From contig NZ_JFZT01000017.1 in the NCBI RefSeq assembly GCF_000632495.1, forward strand, positions 1 through 64,000: a stretch of 64,000 nucleotides of DNA. The letters are read 5' to 3'. The translations under genes were made by a program, and so were the position numbers. Under the pieces are notes generated by a model. It made no database searches. It was not told where the DNA came from and was given only the letters and a program-made list of their open reading frames with translations. This document shows positions 52,787-61,524 of this stretch, piece after piece (within the stretch, counting starts at the first letter, position 1; each line of letters starts with the position of its first letter). Origin of the DNA: Candidatus Acidianus copahuensis. GTDB lineage: Archaea; Thermoproteota; Thermoprotei_A; Sulfolobales; Sulfolobaceae.

Positions 52787-54919
52787 TTAATTATTTCTTT
52801 TCTCTATTTTAACTATATTAAGGGACTGAGCAATACCTCCTGATATATTATCTACGAGTTCATTTGAAATTACTGCATTAACGTCAAATCCATGGCCATA
52901 GGCGACTCTCTCTCCTTTAGAATGTCTACCGAAACCAAAGTATGCAAAAGCAGTATCATCTCTTATTCCTTCAGCAACCTTCACTTTGCACGATACTTTT
53001 TGTCCTGTTGTTGTAGAGAATAGTTCAACAGCATCCCCATCTTTTATTTTTAGGGTAGAGGCTCTTTTAGGACTTATCCAGACAGGATTATCTGGGGCTA
53101 ATTTTATAAGTGTTGGGATATCAAACGTTATACTATCTTGAGTATGATATAGCGTATGTCCAGTTATAAGGTAAAATTCATCAACATCGTTAGGTTTTAC
53201 CTTATTATCAACAAATGTTGGAATTGGGAAATATCCATTTCTATAAAGCCTCTCTGAATATATTTCAATCCTTCCAGAAGGAGTGTTAAGCTGTCTCTTA
53301 TAAGGATAAACTTCATATATATCTCCTTCGAGTTTGATGCAACCTTTCTTGTAAAGTTCTTCCTTATTAACATTGAGTTGGTTTAGTATCTTCTCCTCAA
53401 GGCTATCAAATGTATCGTTAGCAAGACCTAATCTTCTTTCTAATTCAAGTATTATCCACCAAAGCGGTTTAGTGTCATATAGAGGATCTACAGTCTTCTG
53501 ATGCACATCTATCCAAGGCTCTAAAGTCCATCCAACTGGTAATGGTAATTCTTCTCTCTCTAGGTATGTTGATTCGGCAAAAACGACGTCCGCATAATTG
53601 GTTACGTCTGATGGCATAACATCTACCACTGCTAAAAAGTCTAGTTTTTCTAAAGCTTTTCTAACTAATTCACTATTTGGTTCCCTTCCATCGAGATTAG
53701 TAGCCACTACTAGAAGGGCTTTTATAGGATAAGGTTTTCCCGTAAGAATAGCCTTTGTAACTTCGGGAAATGCCGAATAAGTTAATGGGTATTTGTATCT
53801 GTCTATTCTCTTTGCGCTTATGTTAGTTTTTTCATTGAGATATATTTTAGGCTTTTTAGAAAAAATTAATCCTCCTTTCTTATCTAAGTTACCTATCATT
53901 GCGTTAATAGTAAAGGCTGCCATCCATGTATAAGTAGAATCTACAGAAAATGACGTATGCCATGCATCATCTATTACTGCAGAAGGTCTATTTTTCCATA
54001 AGTTTTCAGCAATATATTCTACATCTCCGTATGAAGTTCCAGTAAGTTCTTGAAGCCTATCATAAGCCTTTTTAGCCTCTTGCTTTAATCTTGAGAATAC
54101 TGTAAAAGCCTTCTTCCCTTCTATTTCTCCCTCAAAGAACAGTGAGGTATGATAGATATTAGATGGCGACATATCTTCATATATAACGAGTGATGCGTTG
54201 CTAAACTTTAAGAGAAAGTCCTCGTCATACATACCTTTATCTATCATGTAGTAAATTACTGCTAGAAGGAAAGCTGTGTCGCCTCCAGGTGATATTGCTA
54301 TCCATCTATCTGCATACCTCTGAGCTAATACAGATTTTCTTGGGTCAATTACAGCTATTTTCATTCCTTTGTTTCTTCCTTCCTCTATTCTCCTAACAAT
54401 ATCTGGTACTATACCTTCAAGGGGATTTCTTCCTATGAATACCGTGAACTTTGAATTGGGATAATCTGGATCAATACTTCTAGGTCCTTCTGCCCCTAAA
54501 ACAAGTATAGAAGCGACAGTTCTTGGACCATGGCAGACGGCTTCATGTCCTATAACATTAGGTGTACCATAAAGATTACCAAATCTTTCTAGCAATTCCT
54601 TGCCGTAGTCATGAAAGGTTATTGCGAGATATTCCGGATGTCCATCATCCCTTAGCTCTTTCAGGTATTTTACTGTTTCATCTAATACGTCGTTCCACTT
54701 AGCTTGAACTAGATCTTTTCCTTTTCTTATTAAAGGGCCTTTTAGTCTATCCGGATGTGTTAGTAGAAAAGGACCTGCAGCACCTCTTCCGCATATTCCA
54801 GGTTGTGGATGATCTCTATTTGCAGCAACTCTAACTTTCCCACCCTCAGAAGTTGCTACTATTCCACACATATTTTTGCACATGTAACATCGAACATAAG
54901 TCATACTACTTTTTATCAA
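52787..54919 (-). CDS. Molybdopterin oxidoreductase (DMSO reductase superfamily)
   Basis: A 710-aa enzyme of the DMSO reductase superfamily with a bis-MGD cofactor and an N-terminal [4Fe-4S] site: Cys11, Cys14, Cys18 and Cys43 (CYMCKNMCG, GICGRG). The likely molybdenum/tungsten ligand is Cys129 in GHEAVCHG, which resembles polysulfide/thiosulfate/tetrathionate reductase-like enzymes more than formate or nitrate types. No Tat signal or electron-transfer subunits (ferredoxin-like or membrane anchor) are nearby, so it appears cytoplasmic, unless the start is further upstream. The partner is an AAA ATPase. Substrate unknown; a sulfur compound is a guess. Confidence 0.87.
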   Translation of the reverse strand: MIKSSMTYVRCYMCKNMCGIVATSEGGKVRVAANRDHPQPGICGRGAAGPFLLTHPDRLKGPLIRKGKDLVQAKWNDVLDETVKYLKELRDDGHPEYLAITFHDYGKELLERFGNLYGTPNVIGHEAVCHGPRTVASILVLGAEGPRSIDPDYPNSKFTVFIGRNPLEGIVPDIVRRIEEGRNKGMKIAVIDPRKSVLAQRYADRWIAISPGGDTAFLLAVIYYMIDKGMYDEDFLLKFSNASLVIYEDMSPSNIYHTSLFFEGEIEGKKAFTVFSRLKQEAKKAYDRLQELTGTSYGDVEYIAENLWKNRPSAVIDDAWHTSFSVDSTYTWMAAFTINAMIGNLDKKGGLIFSKKPKIYLNEKTNISAKRIDRYKYPLTYSAFPEVTKAILTGKPYPIKALLVVATNLDGREPNSELVRKALEKLDFLAVVDVMPSDVTNYADVVFAESTYLEREELPLPVGWTLEPWIDVHQKTVDPLYDTKPLWWIILELERRLGLANDTFDSLEEKILNQLNVNKEELYKKGCIKLEGDIYEVYPYKRQLNTPSGRIEIYSERLYRNGYFPIPTFVDNKVKPNDVDEFYLITGHTLYHTQDSITFDIPTLIKLAPDNPVWISPKRASTLKIKDGDAVELFSTTTGQKVSCKVKVAEGIRDDTAFAYFGFGRHSKGERVAYGHGFDVNAVISNELVDNISGGIAQSLNIVKIEKRNN

Positions 54920-55096
54920 TCTACATTTTTAACAATTAAATCATACAAGTTAGTTTAACGTTAATTCACCTAGTTAAATATTACCTTGTCAAAATATTAC
55001 CTATTATATAAGAATATCTCTACTATTTTTGGTTAATATACGAACTTAAGTATAAGCAGTTAAATAAGTATTAAAATAGAGAGCAATATTAGTAAA

Positions 55097-55498
55097 TTAT
55101 ATTTTCTTTTCTATTCTTCTTAATCTTATACGTTCTTCAAAGTCTTTTGAAGCTATATTAAACCATCTCTTGATAAACAGTGTAGTAAAACTATCTAACC
55201 AACCTTCATAATCGAATTCAATTCTAACTTTATTCCTATCCAAAATAAACTTTAAGTTAGCAGACCCTTTTGGAGTCATGGTAAATATATATTCTACTCC
55301 ATTATATCTTCTATATACATTTCCATTCATTTCGAAATTTGTTATTCCAAATCTCCCTAGCGCTTTAAATTTCGTATTTTCATTCTCTACTTTTTTGATA
55401 ACTGGAAATAGAAAGGGCAGAACGAAAGTTGGATCTGAAAGAATAATAGTAAGTACTTCTTCCTCGTGTTTGGTAGGAAATTCTAATATAATTTTCAT
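55097..55498 (-). CDS. SRPBCC-like (DUF3211-type) 133-aa protein
   Basis: A 133-aa protein with a pattern of strands and a long C-terminal helix: EFPTKHEEEVLTIILSDPTFVLPFLFPVIKKVE, FEMNGNVYRRY and KDFEERIRLRRIEKKI. It resembles the small Sulfolobales DUF3211 proteins (STK_08120 type), and the gene at 10574 may be a longer cousin. Ligand unknown. It starts 4 nt after the stop of the membrane protein gene at 55503, so it is probably in its transcript. Confidence 0.5.
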   Translation of the reverse strand: MKIILEFPTKHEEEVLTIILSDPTFVLPFLFPVIKKVENENTKFKALGRFGITNFEMNGNVYRRYNGVEYIFTMTPKGSANLKFILDRNKVRIEFDYEGWLDSFTTLFIKRWFNIASKDFEERIRLRRIEKKI

Positions 55499-55502
55499 AT
55501 TG

Positions 55503-57191
55503 CTATCTCTTCTCTACTTTTCTTAAAAACCTTATAGTTTTGTTTACTTTAATTTGAAATAGATGAGTTAATTTGTTTATTATAGATTTTTTACTAATTA
55601 TTATTCCTAAAACTATAATGAATATTGCTATGTAATCTATGTTCATGAGTTCTGCATTTAGTTTTGGTTCCAGATTTGTAATTATTCCGATACCATTTTT
55701 CATAGGTATTACTAAGTATAATCCATTACGTGTTGTATTCCATAACCCAGAAGGTCCATTGATCGAGGGATTTATAAAATAAGCTTCGCTACCATTTCCC
55801 TTTACTATAATTTTATATGGAGTAACTGAAACGTTTAGATAACTATCATTAGAATGAGCAACAGATTTGAAGTTATCAACATTGTAAACCATGAATTGAC
55901 CTGAGGTATATACTAGAGTTAAATTGGCTTGGTTTATTTTTTCAGTTGTAACTACATACTTGATACCATAACTAGCCAAATATGTTGATGAAAAGTTAGA
56001 TATCTCTACTACATTTGGAAGCAAGTCTGAATACAGTGGGGTTTTCCCCAAGATTAAGTAAGGAGGTATACCTATGTAGAAGAATTGCTTGCTATGATTA
56101 TAGATAAAATTTTCAACTCCGAAAAGTCCAGTTGGAACGGAATGGTTTTTTGCGTTAAATGTTATTATCGAATATGCAGTATTTTGCATTCCTCCATCAT
56201 ATATTGACGGATAATTAGAAATGCTAAGGAGAATAATACCAAGTAGAACTACTTTCCAATCTTTTATAAAGATCATAGAGAAAGATAAGAGGCCATTAAT
56301 AAACAATATCATTTTTGATTGAAATGTGGTAAAAGTTAACAAGACTGCATTTATAATAGGAATATTTAAGTTATCTATGAAAAAAAGTGACCATAATGTT
56401 AATACAATGAAAGCTGTTAAGTTTAATGTAAGTACTTCTTTCTTTTGTTTAAGCGTTAATAATGTATATATTGCTAGATACAAAGATACATATCCTATTT
56501 CATAGTAATATAACTTAAAATAATCAAAGTTAAGTGATACTACGTGATAGGAGGGAACTGCTATCATGTAGAGTAGTAATTCTTCATTAGCTTCAGTTAG
56601 AAATCCTAAAAACAGTGAAATCATCATATAACTGGTAAACTTCAACTTTTGTTTAGACAGGAATACTATAGGAAGTAAGACTACAAATGAAAAAATAAAT
56701 CCTTCAAAGTATACAAAATTATCCATTGCTATTAGCCCGCTTAAAATGAAAAAGTTTCTAGGGCTTGGATCTTGGGCTAGATTGTAGCCTGCCCAAAATA
56801 TAAGAGGTAAAAGAGAATACGCAAATAATATGCCCGGAGAATCACCTAATTCGAAAATCAGTGCTGTCCCTGGATTAAGCATAAAAATAAGAGAAAGAAG
56901 CCACGCTTTCCATTCACTCGCCTTGAAATGCTTTGCTGTAAAATAGAATGAGATAGAACCTATAATAAAGGGAATTATTGTTAGAATCTTCTCTGGTGAA
57001 TTCCATGCAATTAAGTTTAATACGTTATAAAGGTATCCATTTAAGCTAGGGAAAGAGTATACAAAGTCTCTTATGTGCATTGGGGAAGGTTCAGTATCAG
57101 TAATGTAGAATGCACGAACGAAGAAAAGGCTTCTAAATATTGTCAAATAGAGTGCCACTGAAAATAGAGGAAAGATAATATTACGTCTCAT
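55503..57191 (-). CDS. Large multi-pass membrane protein with exported C-terminal domain
   Basis: A 562-aa protein: about 11-12 membrane helices in the first ~330 residues (PLFSVALYLTIFRSLFF to the ~LLGIILLSI region), then a long outside domain with many N-glycosylation sequons, and a final helix (YIAIFIIVLGIII) with a basic tail. The general plan resembles GT-C glycosyltransferases or oligosaccharyl-transfer-related proteins, but I see no DxD or other marker I trust. I chose the ATG at 57191; an in-frame ATG 47 codons earlier adds a non-conserved stretch, and a TATA-like AAATTTTAAACC 25 nt upstream fits the shorter start. Confidence 0.6.
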   Translation of the reverse strand: MRRNIIFPLFSVALYLTIFRSLFFVRAFYITDTEPSPMHIRDFVYSFPSLNGYLYNVLNLIAWNSPEKILTIIPFIIGSISFYFTAKHFKASEWKAWLLSLIFMLNPGTALIFELGDSPGILFAYSLLPLIFWAGYNLAQDPSPRNFFILSGLIAMDNFVYFEGFIFSFVVLLPIVFLSKQKLKFTSYMMISLFLGFLTEANEELLLYMIAVPSYHVVSLNFDYFKLYYYEIGYVSLYLAIYTLLTLKQKKEVLTLNLTAFIVLTLWSLFFIDNLNIPIINAVLLTFTTFQSKMILFINGLLSFSMIFIKDWKVVLLGIILLSISNYPSIYDGGMQNTAYSIITFNAKNHSVPTGLFGVENFIYNHSKQFFYIGIPPYLILGKTPLYSDLLPNVVEISNFSSTYLASYGIKYVVTTEKINQANLTLVYTSGQFMVYNVDNFKSVAHSNDSYLNVSVTPYKIIVKGNGSEAYFINPSINGPSGLWNTTRNGLYLVIPMKNGIGIITNLEPKLNAELMNIDYIAIFIIVLGIIISKKSIINKLTHLFQIKVNKTIRFLRKVEKR

Positions 57192-57820
57192 TAATGTAGA
57201 GGTAAAAATGCGGTTTAAAATTTTTATCACAGTGGTATAGAGTGTGAAAGAAATGTGGATTTTATTCAATACACTATTTCCTTTTATAACACTTATCGAG
57301 TTATACAAAATAAAAGAATTCCGAACATACATTCTTCTAGAGATCTTTAGATTTGTTCACAATTTACACCAATAACTAAAGCAATCCCTATAATATCTAA
57401 CTCGATAAGAATTGAAAGATTGCTGTTTTAGAGCAGGAATCTTTTAGTTATAAAATAGTAGTTTTTATAAGATCTTTTAAATTTTAGCTTTCTGATAAAT
57501 TTATAATATAATTTATTGTAAATAGTTATAATCTGTTTATTCTAAATTTCTTTATAATTAAAAATTCATTTATGGCCCAATTAAAGCCTTTATTTTACTT
57601 CTCATTTTTAATTTATAATTATTCTAATAATAATATAGAACTAGTGAATAATTTATACACAGATATCTAAAAATATTTAATAGACTAATTCCAAGTAAAA
57701 TTAAATCATTCAACTCAATTCACTGAGAAATAGGAAATTATACTTTGTTCTATATATACTTTGCCATTAGTTTTTTATCAAGTAGTTAAAAATGAACATG
57801 TATAGTTTTCTTGAGTATTA
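57192..57820. other. Gene-free A+T-rich stretch
   Basis: About 630 bases of very A+T-rich DNA without a recognisable gene, repeat or RNA. Confidence 0.45.
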
Positions 57821-57840
57821 AAGAAAAATTTATAATTGGT
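57821..57840 (+). promoter_or_regulatory. Promoter of the 47-residue peptide gene
   Basis: BRE-like AAGAAAAA followed by TATA AATTTATAA (57827-57835), 27 nt before the ATG at 57858, so the message is probably leaderless. Confidence 0.55.
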
Positions 57841-57857
57841 TTTAACGTGATATTCTT

Positions 57858-58001
57858 ATGCTAGATCCTCTAGCTATACATGCAATAGAAGTAGGTCTTA
57901 GTCTCAATTTGGGCCTATTAATTCAAGGGCTCATATCGGGACTATTGAACCTACTTGCTGGTGTGGGAGGCCTCCTCCACGGCCTATTGGGGATACTCTA
58001 A
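57858..58001 (+). CDS. Leaderless 47-residue Gly/Leu-rich hydrophobic peptide
   Basis: A short frame (ATG 57858, TAA 57999-58001) of 47 residues: MLDPLAIHAIEVGLSLNLGL, then ILE-poor LIQGLISGLLNLL, then AGVGGLLHGLLGIL. It is almost free of charge after residue 11, with Gly-Leu/Ile repeats like membrane-active or bacteriocin-like peptides. A good promoter precedes it and a T7 run at 58042-58048 follows, as expected of an independent small gene. I found no recognised family or partner. Candidate roles are an archaeocin-like toxin, a membrane peptide, or a structural peptide; all are inference. Confidence 0.55.
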   Translation: MLDPLAIHAIEVGLSLNLGLLIQGLISGLLNLLAGVGGLLHGLLGIL

Positions 58002-58048
58002 CCGAGTAGCCGGAAGGAGAACACTCCCTACAAGTTAATTCTTTTTTT
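58002..58048 (+). terminator. Probable terminator of the peptide gene
   Basis: The stop is followed by CCGAGTAGCCGGAAGGAG, an imperfect stem, and a T7 run (58042-58048) 40 nt later. A T-rich end is the usual archaeal terminator. Confidence 0.45.
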
Positions 58049-58717
58049 AGATGAAAAATCTTTCTGACAATTATAACGATAATGTCCCTATCTGCTTAAC
58101 CATATTACCCAACTAACTAAGGGAAAATTATATGTCAAGTTGAAGATATATTTTGTATTCTTATTGTTGTCATTAAGGTATATATCTATAACTTCGTAAA
58201 ATAGATGCTACTTATATTTATGGAGATTAGAGGGTAAAGATTTAGTGGAGACTGATGGTCCTTAAGGTAAATAGTATCAATTTCGTAAAATAAATTGATA
58301 CATATTGTATCTTTCATAATTCATACATGGTAGTGATGAAACTCTAAGGTTAATAACTTGGTTTAAGTTATTATGTGTGAGATATATAATATACTGCGTT
58401 AAGTATTTGTCTGCTTATATGAAAGAGATGGAATAAGCTAAACAAGATCAAACTAGACAATTAGTCTTAACAGCGGAAACTAGATTTTGCAACTTCTCTT
58501 TCAAGTTATTCAAAATATTCAAGTCAATGAGTTTACGGACTTAAGTCTCTTTGTTTCAGAATGAGGAATTACTTCATGTGTACGTGATAACAACAGCTGT
58601 TCATTGATTAGTTCGTAAAATTTTGTCTATATAGTTTTATATAAGATTTTTATAAAATTGTTTCCAGTTCCGAGGAGAAAGTTTTTAACGCAAAAGTTAT
58701 CTTGGATTAATATATAC
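58049..58717. repeat. Gene-free stretch with repeated TTCGTAAAAT hairpins
   Basis: About 670 bases without a supported gene. The word TTCGTAAAAT occurs at 58193, 58282 and 58612. The second is the loop region of a perfect 10-bp inverted repeat (GTATCAATTT at 58274-58283 and AAATTGATAC at 58292-58301), and the first lies in ATCTAT...ATAGAT. It may be a binding site array or RNA hairpins. Confidence 0.45.
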
Positions 58718-59233
58718 TTAGTTACTAGGGAAAAATCGAAGCAAATGTTTAGCGATGTCTAATGTAAGATTTAATTTTGTATGTGTTGTATATGAATTGT
58801 ATATTAAAATTAAAGTCTTTCCTTGTAAAATTTCTACTTCTACTCCATTACTAAAGTAAAAATTCTCTTCTTGATTTACTCCAAGGTAATTTGATTTATT
58901 GACGTATGTAGCATTTTGTTTTATTTTAGTATAGAAATTATTAAATAACATACATGCAACTTTTCTTGAGCTAACATTAAAAATGATTATTGTAATATTA
59001 TTTGATGTATTCGAATATCTTGCATAGTAATAGTTAAGAAAAGTTGAATAATTTAAGATTTTAGTATAACCTGATTCGTTATTAGTACTGTTCAAGGTCA
59101 ATCCGTAAAGATTTTTAGGAAATAGTTCTTTGTAATTTATAGCATTATTTTGCATTGTTGTAGAGAAATAGACCAATATCGAGGCTATTACTATAAGGAT
59201 AATGCCTAAGGCTATAATTAATTTACGCATCAT
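58718..59233 (-). CDS. Exported single-helix-anchored protein, 171 aa
   Basis: An N-terminal hydrophobic helix (LIIALGIILIVIASILVYFS, residues ~5-24) precedes an Asn-, Tyr- and Ser/Thr-rich domain with numerous N-glycosylation sequons (NNITI, NVSS, KNATY-like, NLTL). This is the usual look of a Sulfolobales surface protein anchored by its N-terminus and exposed outside. No family recognised. It is divergent from the similar protein at 59525, with 291 bases between them. Confidence 0.6.
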   Translation of the reverse strand: MMRKLIIALGIILIVIASILVYFSTTMQNNAINYKELFPKNLYGLTLNSTNNESGYTKILNYSTFLNYYYARYSNTSNNITIIIFNVSSRKVACMLFNNFYTKIKQNATYVNKSNYLGVNQEENFYFSNGVEVEILQGKTLILIYNSYTTHTKLNLTLDIAKHLLRFFPSN

Positions 59234-59524
59234 TTATGCCAGTTACGAAACACTACTAAAATTTTTTCTCATAATTTGTCTATTATATAGAACGTAAAAC
59301 TATCTAAGAAATCTCTTTTACCATAATAAATTAATGTCGTTCTTGTAAGGTATATAGCACGGTTTAAACTTTATACGCATCAATTATTATACCAGAAATG
59401 AATTTAGATCTCCTACACGTGTTGAAATCATTAAATTTTAAACATCATTAAAACATCTTTCAGCCCTTTCACAAACCAATTATTTATAAATATTTTTAAA
59501 CCTTGTGAATCAGTTAAATGATGA

Positions 59525-60274
59525 ATGTATAAGAGAAGCTTGCTAATAGCTGTTTTAAGTATACTAATAATTATAGGCATTCTTATGGGAGGAATGAGAC
59601 TAGTAGATGTTCATCACAGGATAGTAGGTGAAACGGTTGATAATACAGCGCGCGTTCTAATAGCCAAAATAGGAATATACAATTTTAGTGTACCTATAAA
59701 TATTTCAGATACTCATGTATTATTGAATAAAAGTCTAATAATTATATATAACAATAGCGTAGAAGGGCTATCTAGAACTAATTATGGCGATTTATTACTT
59801 CTTTACTTATCAACTAAATTTCATTTAAAGGAGAGTGAGAATAATTCGGTTTTATATTTATATAATTCGTCTTTAGCTATTGGATATAATGGGAAGTATA
59901 TTGGTTTCGTATTGGATAAGGAGAATTCTAGTAACTATACAATATCGCTTCTTCTAAATCTATTTAACTCGATTAATTCAAGTTTGTTCACTTCTCCATA
60001 TAAACTGCAGGGAAACTTTTGGATAGAGATGCCTAGATTTAATATTTCTGGAGAGATATACAATAAAACAGTTATAATTGATATTCCAGGTAATATCACT
60101 GTTAAAATTCCTAGCTTCTTCTATTTATATGGTAAATTAGACGGTCATAGTTATATTTTAGAAAGTGATAATACCTTTTCGTTATTGCTTATTCATATTA
60201 ATGGGACAACAGAGTTGATGTTTGGAAAAGAAACTATAGCGAATATTCTCTCATTAGCGAAAGCTATATTGTAA
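59525..60274 (+). CDS. Exported single-helix-anchored protein, 249 aa
   Basis: Starts MYKRSLLIAVLSILIIIGILMG, one membrane helix, then an extracellular domain rich in Asn and sequons (NFSV, NISD, NNSV, NSSL, NYTI). Two rough halves (to about 130, then 130-249) of beta-type sequence are seen. Similar in style to the protein at 58718; a shared role outside the membrane is inference. ATG at 59525, with another ATG just upstream out of frame. No family recognised. Confidence 0.6.
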   Translation: MYKRSLLIAVLSILIIIGILMGGMRLVDVHHRIVGETVDNTARVLIAKIGIYNFSVPINISDTHVLLNKSLIIIYNNSVEGLSRTNYGDLLLLYLSTKFHLKESENNSVLYLYNSSLAIGYNGKYIGFVLDKENSSNYTISLLLNLFNSINSSLFTSPYKLQGNFWIEMPRFNISGEIYNKTVIIDIPGNITVKIPSFFYLYGKLDGHSYILESDNTFSLLLIHINGTTELMFGKETIANILSLAKAIL

Positions 60275-60352
60275 AGTTTAATATGATAATCTAGACTTAG
60301 ATAGAAAAGTTTATTATTGTCAAAGCACAAATAGTAAGATTTGTGAATCAAG

Positions 60353-61225
60353 ATGAGTGAAGTTATATGTTCACCAGACAAAGTTGTCTTTGACGAGGAT
60401 CGTGGAGAGTACATATGCACAGAAACAGGAGAGGTTATAGAAGATAAAGTAGTAGATCAGGGACCAGAATGGAGAGCTTATACTGAGGAGGAGAATAGGG
60501 AAAGAAGTAGAGCTAGTACTATAAATATTGCTGTTCATGATATGGGATTATCAACGTTTATGGATGTGAAGGGAAAAGATAGAGCAAAGGCAATGAGATT
60601 AAGAAAACTTCAACTTAGGTCAAGAATTGGTACGTCAGAACAAAGAAACCTTGTAAAGGCAATGACAGTTCTCGAGAGAATCGCCAATCAATTAGGGCTT
60701 CCAAAATCAGTAAAAGAGGAAGCATCAATAATTTACAGGAAAGCACTAGATAAGAAGTTGATTAAGGGGAGGAGTATAGAGGAAGTAATGGCAGCGTCCG
60801 TTTACGCTGCATGTAGAAAGAATAAGATTCCAATAACTATAGACGAGATTGTTCGAACCACTTCAGTGAACAAAAAGGAAATAGCGAAGGCATACAGACT
60901 ACTACTTAAGGAGAATGTAACTGATGTTCCTGCTAGCGATCCAAAGTATTATGTAGTGAAGATAGCCTCTTTACTTGGGCTAAGCGGTAAGACAATGTCA
61001 GCAGCCTTAGAAATAGTAGATAAGGCAAAGAATTCAGGGATCACTTCAGGGAAGGATCCTGCAAGTATAGCTGCAGCATCAATATATATTGCCTCTTCGC
61101 TTAATGGTGAAAGGAGATCGCAGAGAGAGATATCTGAAGTTTCTGGCGTAACACAAGTTACTATTAGGAATAGATATAGAGAAATTGCTAAAGAAGTAGG
61201 AGTAGAAGTAGAATCTATTAACTAA
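60353..61225 (+). CDS. tfb: Transcription initiation factor TFB (paralogue)
   Basis: A 290-aa TFIIB-type factor that recruits RNA polymerase to TBP-bound promoters. Zn-ribbon region: ICSPDKVVFDEDRGEYICTETG (Cys6 and Cys22 only, the degenerate form of Sulfolobales). B-reader/linker is HDMGLSTFMD, followed by two cyclin repeats (about 98-185 and 195-285). The IDWKDKDAMGR-type segment of the main Sulfolobus TFB1 is replaced by VKGKDRAKA, so I judge this a second TFB, not the housekeeping copy. ATG at 60353; a TATA-like AAAGTTTATTA lies ~40 nt before. Confidence 0.9.
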   Translation: MSEVICSPDKVVFDEDRGEYICTETGEVIEDKVVDQGPEWRAYTEEENRERSRASTINIAVHDMGLSTFMDVKGKDRAKAMRLRKLQLRSRIGTSEQRNLVKAMTVLERIANQLGLPKSVKEEASIIYRKALDKKLIKGRSIEEVMAASVYAACRKNKIPITIDEIVRTTSVNKKEIAKAYRLLLKENVTDVPASDPKYYVVKIASLLGLSGKTMSAALEIVDKAKNSGITSGKDPASIAAASIYIASSLNGERRSQREISEVSGVTQVTIRNRYREIAKEVGVEVESIN

Positions 61226-61243
61226 ATTTTACTCTTCCTTATT

Positions 61244-61443
61244 ATGGCTAAGAAAAAGCAAAGACAAAAAAAGAATAATAATTTAGTTAAATTATCCTCA
61301 TTAATATTGGGTATTTCCACCTTTCTAATGGTAGGCGTATGGTTAAGTGCTTTTGGAAAGCTTTACGTTTCATTTGATTTTTTGTTTATTACCTTTTTTT
61401 ATTTACGGTAGGATTATTTATTAGAGTGATATCGAAGCGTTGA
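61244..61443 (+). pseudogene. Small membrane protein interrupted at a T7 run
   Basis: An ATG at 61244 opens a frame for a basic start (MAKKKQRQKKNN) and one membrane helix (about 20-38, IGISTFLMVGVWLSAF) with stop at 61409-61411 (55 aa). At ACC-T7 (61394-61400) a -1 shift would continue the chain as TFFLFTVGLFIRVISKR to a stop at 61441-61443, giving a second membrane helix with a positive end. The two-helix form looks more like a complete protein. It is short and not known to me. Homopolymer length error, decay or recoding would all explain it. Confidence 0.5.
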
Positions 61444-61524
61444 AAAACTTTTTTCTTAAAAGGTTAGGTCTAATTTTTCATCAATTAAGTTAACTTTATT
61501 ATATGGATAAGCTAACCACATAAT

